Origin: Chlamydiota bacterium
GTDB lineage: Bacteria; Chlamydiota; Chlamydiia; Chlamydiales; Simkaniaceae
Direction: 5' to 3'
Length of the DNA: 6,830 nucleotides
NCBI GenBank assembly: GCA_029556005.1
Contig: JAKQGT010000270.1
Coordinates: forward strand, 1 to 6,830
Part shown: one piece after another, positions 1 through 5,382 of the stretch
Layout: each line of letters begins with the position of its first letter
Numbering within the stretch: the first letter of the stretch is position 1
Notes under the pieces: generated by a model
What the model saw: only the letters and a program-made list of their open reading frames with translations
Database searches by the model: none
Told to the model about the DNA's origin: nothing
Program-made: the position numbers and the translations under genes

Positions 1-54
1 CTGGGCAAGAGCCCTTCCTAAATCAGAGCTACCCCCTGTAATTAATGCTTTCAT
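1..54 (-). CDS. Short-chain dehydrogenase/reductase, N-terminal fragment (cut by window edge)
   Basis: Only the first 18 codons are visible, reading MKALITGGSSDLGRALAQ, and the rest lies beyond the left edge. A short hydrophobic strand followed by TGGSSDLG (residues 6-13) is the nucleotide-binding glycine motif that opens the Rossmann fold of NAD(P)-dependent short-chain dehydrogenases. The middle glycine of the classical TGxxxGxG motif is Asp11 here, a variant I know from other members that read TGxSSDIG. The ATG (52-54) overlaps the TGA stop (51-53) of the upstream mutase gene as ATGA, so the two genes are very likely co-transcribed and translationally coupled. No Shine-Dalgarno of its own is needed or obvious. 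The substrate cannot be guessed from this fragment. Confidence 0.75.
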   Translation of the reverse strand, partial: MKALITGGSSDLGRALAQ

Positions 55-1763
55 GTAAGATAGTTTTCTTTAAGGCTTTTTAGGCATTTGTCGAGAGAGG
101 AAGTGTCATTAGAACGGGCGAGTCCGTAGATCTTAATTTTGGGCTCTGTACCGGAGGGGCGGATGACAAATTTGCTTTGATCAGCAAGTCGAAAGACCAA
201 GACGTCTGAGTGAGGAAGGGTGAGAGGGGTTTTCTCACCGCTGATCAGGTCTCTCTTTTCTGAAAGGAGATAATCTTCTATTGCCACAACTTTTTGGCCA
301 CAGAGTTCGTTGGGGGGATTGGTCCGCAAAGTTTCCATCCGTTTTTGCATTTTTTCAACCCCTTCTTTTCCCCCATCAAAGGAGACAGAGAGTTGTTTTT
401 CTTGAAAAGGACCAAATTGGGCGTAGATTTCATTGAGTAAATCGATCAGGGTTTTCCCCTCTTTTTTTTGTTGGACAGCCATTTCAGCGAGTAAGCAGGC
501 TGTAATGGTTGCATCTTTATCACGGGCATGCGTTCCATAGAGAAAACCGAGGGATTCCTCAGCTCCAAAGAGGAAAGTCTGCTTATGATTGAGCTCCCAC
601 TCATGGATTTTTTCTCCAATATATTTAAACCCGGTGAGGACTTCAAAACAAGGCTTTTTGAAAGAGGAGGCAATAAGAGAGAAAAGTTCTGTTGTCACGA
701 TCGTGGTGACAAAAGCTCCATTTTCGGGCATTTTCTCTTGCATAGTTAACGTCTTGCAAAGGTAATAGATGCAGAGAGAGGCGATTTGATTTCCATTCAA
801 GATGACAGGGGAGCCTTTGTGCATGACGACTAAGCCGATCCGATCGGCGTCGGGATCGGTAGCGATAAAGAGGTCTCCCTTTTCTTTTTCGAGTTTTTCA
901 ATGCCGAGTGCGAGAGCTTCTTCTTGTTCAGGATTGGGGGAAGGGGCTGCTGGAAAGGCTCCATCGGGATTTTTTTGCTCTTCCACGTAGGAGATAGAGG
1001 TAAATCCCCACCGTTTGAGCCCTTCGGGAACCGTCGTGATGCCACATCCGTGAAGCGGGGAGTAAATAATAGGGAGCTTAGGACCAAAATCGAGGTTGTC
1101 TTCGGGAAAATTTTGCAGGGGGAGGAGAGCTTGAAAGTAGGCCTCATCATCATCAACGAGATGGATACGAGGATCTTTCAGGTCAGCAAGCTTGACTTGA
1201 TCGGGAGTTTCAATATTGTTCACTTCCTCCATAATCCCTGTATCGTGGGGGGGAACAACCTGTGCTCCGTCACTCCAATAGACTTTATAGCCATTATATT
1301 CGGGAGGATTGTGAGAAGCGGTGATCATGACAGCAGCGGTGCATCCATGATGGCGACACCCAAAGGAAACATAGGGAGTAGGACGGAGTTCTTTTGTTAA
1401 AAAAACTTCGATCCCATTCCCCGCTAGAACACGGGCTGTTTCTTCTGCAAACAGACGGGAGTTTTTTCTCGAATCATGAGAGATATAAACGCTGGTTTTT
1501 TTGACCTTTTGTGAGAGGATATAGGCAGCCAGTCCTTGAGTAGCGCGGCGAATGGTGTAGCGGTTTAATCGATTGGTCCCTACTCCCATTTTGGCGCGCA
1601 TTCCCCCCGTTCCAAACGCAACCGTGGTGTAAAAAGCATCGAGTACCTTTTCGGGGTCATTCTCTAAAAGATGCTGCACCTCTCGTCGCGTTTCTTCGTC
1701 ATAGGGCTCACTCAGCCACTGCTTGACTCGTTTATCGACTTCAGGTGGAAGCTTAGCTCTCAT
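51..1763 (-). CDS. pgcA: Alpha-phosphoglucomutase / phosphomannomutase, PgcA type
   Basis: The 570-residue product is a complete alpha-D-phosphohexomutase. This family interconverts 1- and 6-phosphates of glucose (and often mannose) through a phosphoserine, using Mg2+, in the cytoplasm. The four signature loops are intact: TASHNPPEYNGYKVYW with active-site Ser150, the metal loop DPDADR (303-308), the sugar loop GAEES (400-404) and the phosphate-binding RPSGTEPK (535-542). FGTGGMR near residues 50-56 is also typical. Length and motif spelling match Bacillus PgcA and the long mutase annotated mrsA in Chlamydia trachomatis (recalled, not searched), rather than the shorter GlmM. Glucose 1-phosphate made here would feed glycogen or nucleotide-sugar synthesis. 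The start is supported by AGGA about 8 bases upstream. The stop overlaps the dehydrogenase start. Exact sugar preference (glucose, mannose or pentose) cannot be read from sequence. Confidence 0.95.
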   Translation of the reverse strand: MRAKLPPEVDKRVKQWLSEPYDEETRREVQHLLENDPEKVLDAFYTTVAFGTGGMRAKMGVGTNRLNRYTIRRATQGLAAYILSQKVKKTSVYISHDSRKNSRLFAEETARVLAGNGIEVFLTKELRPTPYVSFGCRHHGCTAAVMITASHNPPEYNGYKVYWSDGAQVVPPHDTGIMEEVNNIETPDQVKLADLKDPRIHLVDDDEAYFQALLPLQNFPEDNLDFGPKLPIIYSPLHGCGITTVPEGLKRWGFTSISYVEEQKNPDGAFPAAPSPNPEQEEALALGIEKLEKEKGDLFIATDPDADRIGLVVMHKGSPVILNGNQIASLCIYYLCKTLTMQEKMPENGAFVTTIVTTELFSLIASSFKKPCFEVLTGFKYIGEKIHEWELNHKQTFLFGAEESLGFLYGTHARDKDATITACLLAEMAVQQKKEGKTLIDLLNEIYAQFGPFQEKQLSVSFDGGKEGVEKMQKRMETLRTNPPNELCGQKVVAIEDYLLSEKRDLISGEKTPLTLPHSDVLVFRLADQSKFVIRPSGTEPKIKIYGLARSNDTSSLDKCLKSLKENYLT

Positions 1764-1786
1764 GAGTTTTCCTATCGTTTTCTTTT

Positions 1787-1816
1787 GTTGTACACTAGAA
1801 AGAAAAACAAAATCAA
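1787..1816 (-). promoter_or_regulatory. Candidate sigma-70-type promoter for the mutase gene
   Basis: On the minus strand TTGATT (1811-1816, 4 of 6 matches to TTGACA) and TACAAC (1787-1792, 4 of 6 matches to TATAAT) are separated by 18 bases. They lie about 25 bases before the mutase ATG. This is a by-eye match in AT-rich DNA, so transcription from the VOC gene 77 bp upstream is an alternative or an addition. Confidence 0.35.
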
Positions 1817-1840
1817 GAGATTGTCGAGGGGTAAAACAGA

Positions 1841-2212
1841 TTAATCTCGAGGACAGACGCGAATCATATGACCATCGGGGTCTTTAACCAAAAACGTACG
1901 GCCAAACACTTCTGTACGCGGTTCCTGAACAATAGTGATATCAGGCTTTCCCTTCCACTCCTCAAAGAGATGATCGACAGCCTCATTGGAAGATAACATG
2001 ATCCCAATTTCACAAAATCTAGGAATTGTCTGATCGGGAGATGTCCCCCCTGTCCAAAGGGCAAAGAGTGCTTCTCCACCTGCGTTAAACGCTACATAGC
2101 GTGGACTGGAAAATAGAGGATCTGTTTTAAAAATACTCTTATAAAAAGATACCGAGCGCTCCATGTCTGAAACATAGATAAGTTGCAGATTTGCTTTGGG
2201 AACGTTTGTCAT
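1841..2212 (-). CDS. EhpR-like VOC-fold protein (phenazine-binding / glyoxalase-bleomycin resistance family)
   Basis: The product is 123 residues, the usual length for a single VOC (glyoxalase/bleomycin-resistance) module built of two babbab repeats that dimerises. N-terminal NLQLIYVSDMERSVSFYKSIF and C-terminal FLVKDPDGHMIRVCP mark the fold. The blocks RYVAF (38-42), ALFALWTGG, IPRFCEIGIML (63-73), VFGRTFL and DPDGHxIRVCPxD match, as I remember it, EhpR of Pantoea agglomerans, which binds phenazine antibiotics without metal and gives resistance. As in that protein, catalytic metal ligands seem absent: Leu sits where the first-strand His is expected, and Arg118 replaces the final Glu of DPDGNxxE. 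A sequestering rather than enzymatic role is therefore inferred. An ATG at 2218 exists, but AAGGAGG abuts it directly, whereas the ATG at 2212 has ideal 6-base spacing, so I start there. The natural ligand in this organism is unknown. Confidence 0.85.
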   Translation of the reverse strand: MTNVPKANLQLIYVSDMERSVSFYKSIFKTDPLFSSPRYVAFNAGGEALFALWTGGTSPDQTIPRFCEIGIMLSSNEAVDHLFEEWKGKPDITIVQEPRTEVFGRTFLVKDPDGHMIRVCPRD

Positions 2213-2218
2213 TTTCAT

Positions 2219-2225
2219 CCTCCTT
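2219..2225 (-). promoter_or_regulatory. Strong Shine-Dalgarno that decides the VOC gene start
   Basis: AAGGAGG on the minus strand ends directly against the ATG at 2216-2218 (zero spacing) and lies 6 bases before the ATG at 2210-2212. Ribosome geometry favours the second ATG, giving a protein starting MTNVPKANLQ. Confidence 0.8.
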
Positions 2226-2236
2226 AAACCACATAA

Positions 2237-2265
2237 AGTATAATCTCTCCCTCCGATTAGGTCTA
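2237..2265 (-). promoter_or_regulatory. Candidate promoter for the EhpR-like gene
   Basis: Minus-strand TAGACC (2260-2265, 4 of 6 to TTGACA) and TATACT (2237-2242, 5 of 6 to TATAAT) have the ideal 17-base spacer. Transcription would begin near 2230, leaving a short leader that carries the strong ribosome binding site. The hexamers were matched by eye. Confidence 0.5.
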
Positions 2266-2298
2266 TGGGAAAAATTTTGAAGTTGTTTGAGTATAGTA

Positions 2299-2327
2299 TT
2301 GGAGGAAATTGAGAGCCCTGCTATAAA
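2299..2327 (+). promoter_or_regulatory. Candidate promoter for the histone-fold gene
   Basis: Plus-strand TTGGAG (2299-2304, 3 of 6 to TTGACA) and TATAAA (2322-2327, 5 of 6 to TATAAT) are 17 bases apart and about 35 bases before the ATG at 2362. A second -10-like box, TATAGT at 2292-2297, has no matching -35. This promoter points away from that of the EhpR-like gene within the same intergenic region. Confidence 0.4.
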
Positions 2328-2361
2328 AAAAATTATTTCTAACCCCGAATAAGGATGAGAT

Positions 2362-2574
2362 ATGGCTAAAAAGAAAAAAACAAAAGCTCCCAAAAAAACA
2401 GAATTACTGATCAAAAAAAGCCTCGTTCAAGAATATATCAAAGGACAGGGTGATTTGAGGGTTTCCAGCGAAAGCTTTGCTGCCCTTTCTGATCTTGTGA
2501 TGGATCTTTGCGATGAAGCAATTGATCGAGCTCGTATGAACAGAAGAAAAACAATCCAAAAACAAGATTTTTAA
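2362..2574 (+). CDS. Bacterial histone-fold protein with lysine-rich tail
   Basis: This 70-residue protein has a basic tail (residues 1-12, MAKKKKTKAPKK) followed by what reads as a histone fold: helix 1 about 13-27, loop RVS (33-35), a long helix 2 about 36-60, loop RKTI (62-65) and a few residues of helix 3 ending at Phe70. Aligned by eye to archaeal HMfB, the loop-1 Arg-Val-Ser, the RKTIxxxD block and the Arg62-Asp69 pair (the RD clamp, seven residues apart) are all kept. The helix-1 DNA-contact arginine of HMfB is Glu24 here. Helix 3 is almost absent, as in the short Bdellovibrio histone Bd0055. It is unlike chlamydial Hc1 and Hc2, which are lysine-rich H1-like proteins without this fold. 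The likely role is DNA binding as a dimer. AAGGA 6 bases upstream supports the start. It is the only plus-strand gene in the window. Confidence 0.8.
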   Translation: MAKKKKTKAPKKTELLIKKSLVQEYIKGQGDLRVSSESFAALSDLVMDLCDEAIDRARMNRRKTIQKQDF

Positions 2575-2587
2575 TCTGTTTCGTTAA

Positions 2588-2648
2588 CCTCCAAGTTTTC
2601 ACTCACGGTTTCCTTATTAATTTTAAGGTGTCCAGGGAAACTTGGAGG
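2588..2648. repeat. Inverted repeat with 13-bp arms between convergent genes
   Basis: The arm CCTCCAAGTTTTC (2588-2600) is complementary to GGAAACTTGGAGG (2636-2648), with one G-T wobble. The 35-base loop contains a nested hairpin, CCTTA (2612-2616) with TAAGG (2624-2628). It starts 13 bases after the histone-fold stop and ends 45 bases before the stop of the convergent ATPase. It may end transcription from one or both sides, but no T-run follows directly (the nearest, at 2675-2693, is on the plus strand). A small mobile or dispersed repeat is the alternative. Confidence 0.7.
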
Positions 2649-2693
2649 GATCTATCCTGAACTATTGATTCTCAGTTTTTCCTTTTTTTCTTT

Positions 2694-3905
2694 TCAGAGT
2701 AATGTAAAAGGAAGAGCTGTCACGTGGGGTGCTAAAGGAAGGGTGATATCGCCAAGATGGACCACAAATCCTGGAGAGATTTTAGTTTTTAAATCTTTTT
2801 GTAGGGTAGTGATGCTAGAGGCCATTGGGGGTTTAGGAGACGATGTTGCTTTAATTTCTAGGGGAATGAGTTTTTCTTGATCTTCGATTAAGAGATCGAC
2901 TTCACTGCCTGAAGAGGTTCGCCAAAAGTAAACTTGGGGGTCAAGACCTCTGTTTGAAAGACGTTTATAGATTTCGGTTACAATCAACGTTTCTGCAACA
3001 GCTCCAGCCATGGGGCCAGAAATTAAGTGTTCAGGATCTTTTAGTCCGGTGAGGTAGCACAGCGTTCCTACATCAGTGAAATAGATTTTTGGAGACTTTA
3101 CTAAACGTTTGTTTGTATTACTATAGTAGGGGCGAATAATAAGAATTTGGTAGGTGGCTTCTAAAATAGAAATCCAGGATTTGATTGTATTTACTGCAAC
3201 CCCAATGTCTTTTGCGATGTCTGAAAGTTGAATAATTTGAGCACTTCTGGCTGCCAAGGCTTTTAAGAAGAGTTGGTATTGAGAAAGGTCTCCTACATGT
3301 CTAATGCTACGCACATCTCTTTCCAGATAGGTTTGCATATAGCTTCCATGCCAGAGGGTTGTAGGTTTTTCAGGATCTTCTATCAGCTCTGGATAGCAGC
3401 CACGTAAAGCTCTCTTCCAAAATTCTTCAATCGAGAGAGGGAGGGCAGGATGGTTTTCTTCCCACACAAAGGGGGTAAAAGGTTGTTTACTTATTTCAAT
3501 ATAGGAAAGGGGGAGGAGACGCAACATGGCAGCTCTACCAGCTAAGGTTTCAGTAACATGTTGCAAAAGGAGAATATTTTGAGAACCTGTTAAAATGTAT
3601 TGCCCGTAGGCATGACGGTTTTCATCGATTTTTTCTTTGATGTAGAAGAGAAGTTCTGGAGCATATTGAATTTCATCAAAGATAATAGGAGCTGAATAGA
3701 GAGCTAGGAAACCTCTGGGATCAGAAGCTGCTGCTGCTCTAATATCAGGGGGTTCTAAAGAAATGTACTTATGGGTAGCTCCGAAAAGATGTTTCAACAA
3801 GGTGGTTTTTCCTGCTTGTCTAGGGCCGGTTAGGATCACTGCAGGAAATTGCTTAACCGCTTTTTCAATAACAGGTTCTAGAGATCTTTGAATATAAGGG
3901 TTCAT
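2694..3905 (-). CDS. AAA_14 / DUF4143 ATPase
   Basis: The 403-residue product has the standard layout of this widespread but poorly understood family. An N-terminal P-loop ATPase carries Walker A GPRQAGKTT (27-35), Walker B IIFDEIQ (74-80) and a sensor-like YILTGSQN (103-110). A linker with YLERDVR (193-199) leads to a winged-helix segment (about 221-255, LSDIAKDIGVAVNTIKSW). The C-terminal DUF4143 part has FTDVG, a SEVD motif (Glu335, Asp337) and LEIK (Glu350, Lys352). Those acidic and Lys residues have the spacing of a PD-(D/E)xK nuclease-like fold; whether it cuts DNA is unknown. A TTG 12 codons upstream is open, but MNPYIQRSLEP is the usual family beginning, so the ATG at 3905 is chosen. 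Neither start has a clear Shine-Dalgarno. The product appears intact. Such genes are patchily distributed in bacteria, suggesting transfer. Confidence 0.9.
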   Translation of the reverse strand: MNPYIQRSLEPVIEKAVKQFPAVILTGPRQAGKTTLLKHLFGATHKYISLEPPDIRAAAASDPRGFLALYSAPIIFDEIQYAPELLFYIKEKIDENRHAYGQYILTGSQNILLLQHVTETLAGRAAMLRLLPLSYIEISKQPFTPFVWEENHPALPLSIEEFWKRALRGCYPELIEDPEKPTTLWHGSYMQTYLERDVRSIRHVGDLSQYQLFLKALAARSAQIIQLSDIAKDIGVAVNTIKSWISILEATYQILIIRPYYSNTNKRLVKSPKIYFTDVGTLCYLTGLKDPEHLISGPMAGAVAETLIVTEIYKRLSNRGLDPQVYFWRTSSGSEVDLLIEDQEKLIPLEIKATSSPKPPMASSITTLQKDLKTKISPGFVVHLGDITLPLAPHVTALPFTLL

Positions 3906-3914
3906 GGTTTGAAT

Positions 3915-3935
3915 TTTTGCATTTTTAATGCAAAA
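3915..3935. repeat. Perfect 9-bp palindrome just upstream of the ATPase start
   Basis: TTTTGCATT (3915-3923) and AATGCAAAA (3927-3935) are perfectly complementary across a 3-base centre. The element lies 10 to 30 bases upstream of the ATPase ATG, where a ribosome binding site would normally be. It could be an operator for a dimeric regulator, possibly the gene's own winged-helix product, or an RNA hairpin that limits translation. Confidence 0.65.
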
Positions 3936-3984
3936 TTGCAAGGTTTTTAGCTTAGTTCGTTTATTATTAATTGTTTAAGTGCAT

Positions 3985-4004
3985 AAAAATTAAGGGGTCT
4001 TAAT
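3985..4004 (-). terminator. Weak terminator-like hairpin after the phosphoesterase gene
   Basis: On the minus strand ATTAAG (3999-4004) and CTTAAT (3989-3994) form a perfect 6-bp stem with a 4-base loop, followed at once by TTTTA. The stem overlaps the stop codon at 4000-4002 and has only one G-C pair, so it would terminate weakly at best. Confidence 0.35.
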
Positions 4005-5274
4005 GAAGGTTTTTCTTGATTTCTTCGAAGGAGATGAGGGGGGCCTCTTCATGGTCGATCCCTTCGCAGCGGGATTTGGTTTCGTTCCAGTGGGCGGGTG
4101 TTTTGATACTGTCGGGCCACCAGGGGAAGGTGCGACACTGCTTGGGTCTAGCGGCGTAGACTTCGCAAAACTTTTTATCTTTGAGAAAAATACAATCGGT
4201 TGTTTGAGGATCTTCTTTTAAGGAATAATCGAAACCGAGTTGGCGGGTATATTTTTTGAAAAAGGCCTCTTCAGAAAGGTTAAGATGGTGACTTAAGTTT
4301 TTCACATCTTCTTCTTCAAGCCAAACAAAACCGGGACCAGTGCAACATTTACCACACCCTGTACATTTAAAACGGAGCCCTTTGGCATACCAAGGTTTGG
4401 GGTCAAATTGAAAGGGTTGGTGGTGAATCAGGTTCCATTTCTCCTTCCATTGAAATACAGATAAATTGAGGCGATTTCCCTGTAATTGGAGAAGATTCCA
4501 CGATCCTGACTGATGTCCGGTACTTCCACTATCTAAAATGAGGGGGAGTCCATTGGGACGGAGATCAGCAATGGTGCGTCTATGTGTATGACCGTGGAGG
4601 TAGAGATGGATATTGGGGTGGGAAGCGATAAGTGTTTGGAGGGCTTGTCCCCGTTCTAAACGGCGCTTGGGTTTATCATGTTGGAAAAAAGGAAAGTGGT
4701 TCACGAGGAGAATTTTTTCTTCAGGATCTATGAGACTCAAGAGATGGGTGAGATTTTTTTCAACGACGGGAGAGAAAAAACCTTCCGATGAGGTGAGAGG
4801 AGTTGCCACAGTGGTATCGAGTAAAACAAGACGCCACCCATCCGTTAGGGGGCAGGTAGTGACGCCATGTTCACTGAGAGAAAACTGATCGATTTCTCCA
4901 GATGCGTGCGTATATTTTGAGGGAAAGTAGTGGTAGAAAGCTTTCGTTCGATCGGCCTTTTTTGTGTAGTGATCATGATTTCCGGGGATGAGAAAAACCT
5001 GCATGCCCTCTTTTTTGAGTGTTTCGACAAAGGCTTGAGCTAAGAGGTATTCTTTTTTATAAGAGGTTGTTGTGAGATCGCCACTGATAATGACATGGGT
5101 CACTTGCATCTCTTTAAGGGTTTCAAGGAGGGTAAAGGGGCGCTCGTTAAGGAATTGATCGCCCCGGCCTAAGAGGAGATTGAGGTTTCCAATCCATCTT
5201 TTAGAAAAAAGCTGGGCAAGGTCCCAAGAATATTTTGAGAAATGGAGATCTGAGAGATGGGCGATGCGAACCAT
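4000..5274 (-). CDS. Metallophosphoesterase fused to a YkgJ-family cysteine-cluster domain
   Basis: The 424-residue product joins two domains in one uninterrupted frame. Residues 1-280 are a calcineurin-like phosphoesterase with all metal-binding motifs: SDLH (Asp9, His11), GD (65-66), GNHD (98-101), NHFP (His193) and GHTH (228-231). The closest general type is the CpdA-like class of cyclic-nucleotide or diphosphate hydrolases. Residues about 300-405 are a YkgJ (UPF0153) domain with CxxCxxCC (Cys304, 307, 310, 311), CIFL (Cys361), FCEVYAARPKQCRTFPWW (Cys370, Cys380) and Cys403, eight cysteines suited to bind zinc or iron. YkgJ proteins are normally separate and about 100-130 residues long. 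There is no signal peptide or clear membrane segment, so a cytoplasmic place is likely, and it differs from membrane-anchored chlamydial LpxG. The substrate and the reason for the fusion are unknown. A weak AGG sits 7 bases before the ATG. Confidence 0.9.
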   Translation of the reverse strand: MVRIAHLSDLHFSKYSWDLAQLFSKRWIGNLNLLLGRGDQFLNERPFTLLETLKEMQVTHVIISGDLTTTSYKKEYLLAQAFVETLKKEGMQVFLIPGNHDHYTKKADRTKAFYHYFPSKYTHASGEIDQFSLSEHGVTTCPLTDGWRLVLLDTTVATPLTSSEGFFSPVVEKNLTHLLSLIDPEEKILLVNHFPFFQHDKPKRRLERGQALQTLIASHPNIHLYLHGHTHRRTIADLRPNGLPLILDSGSTGHQSGSWNLLQLQGNRLNLSVFQWKEKWNLIHHQPFQFDPKPWYAKGLRFKCTGCGKCCTGPGFVWLEEEDVKNLSHHLNLSEEAFFKKYTRQLGFDYSLKEDPQTTDCIFLKDKKFCEVYAARPKQCRTFPWWPDSIKTPAHWNETKSRCEGIDHEEAPLISFEEIKKNLH

Positions 5275-5281
5275 AAACTTA

Positions 5282-5300
5282 CCTACCCTTCAAGGGTGGG
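5282..5300. repeat. Hairpin in the leader of the phosphoesterase gene
   Basis: Bases 5282-5289 pair with 5293-5300 (8 bp, one G-T wobble) around a 3-base loop. It ends 7 bases before the ATG at 5274, and its left arm includes the only AGG that could serve as ribosome binding site on the minus strand. It could dampen translation. No T-run follows on either strand, so it is not a standard terminator. Confidence 0.5.
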
Positions 5301-5342
5301 GTGAGAAGGGGGGATGAAAAAATAGTTTTAATTCGAGATAGG

Positions 5343-5374
5343 TTCATGCCTTGATTTTACAGGAGAAGGCTGAA
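5343..5374 (-). terminator. Possible terminator hairpin after the basic protein gene
   Basis: Nine bases before the loop (5366-5374) pair with 5348-5352 and 5343-5346, leaving one bulged A at 5347 and a 13-base loop. It follows the stop at 5383 closely, but the nearest T-run on the minus strand begins well over 10 bases beyond the stem, so a rho-independent mechanism is doubtful. Confidence 0.25.
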
Positions 5375-5382
5375 ATGAGCTA

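Noticed and set aside
924..1400. Plus-strand 158-codon frame and other frames opposite the mutase gene
   Set aside because: They overlap a complete gene with all family motifs on the other strand and show no recognisable domain or ribosome binding site.
1811..1850. Possible terminator after the VOC gene (GAGATT pairing with AATCTC, then T-rich DNA; also a 10-bp palindrome across its stop)
   Set aside because: The 6-bp AT-rich stem has a loop above 20 bases and competing pairings, too weak to call.
2355..2369. Four-codon mini-frame (ATG AGA TAT GGC TAA) overlapping the histone-fold start, as a possible regulatory upstream frame
   Set aside because: Its ATG lies inside the AAGGA ribosome binding site of the real gene and has no binding site of its own.
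2139..2414. Minus-strand 91-codon frame spanning the divergent promoter region
   Set aside because: It overlaps both the VOC gene start and the histone-fold gene, lacks a ribosome binding site, and resembles no protein family I know.
2657..2693. Small hairpin (CTGA with TCAG) before a T-rich run downstream of the inverted repeat
   Set aside because: The stem is only 4 bp with an 11-base loop, so it is likely chance.
4613..4888. Plus-strand frame opposite the phosphoesterase domain
   Set aside because: It is the shadow of a gene with intact catalytic motifs; the translated sequence has no family-like pattern.
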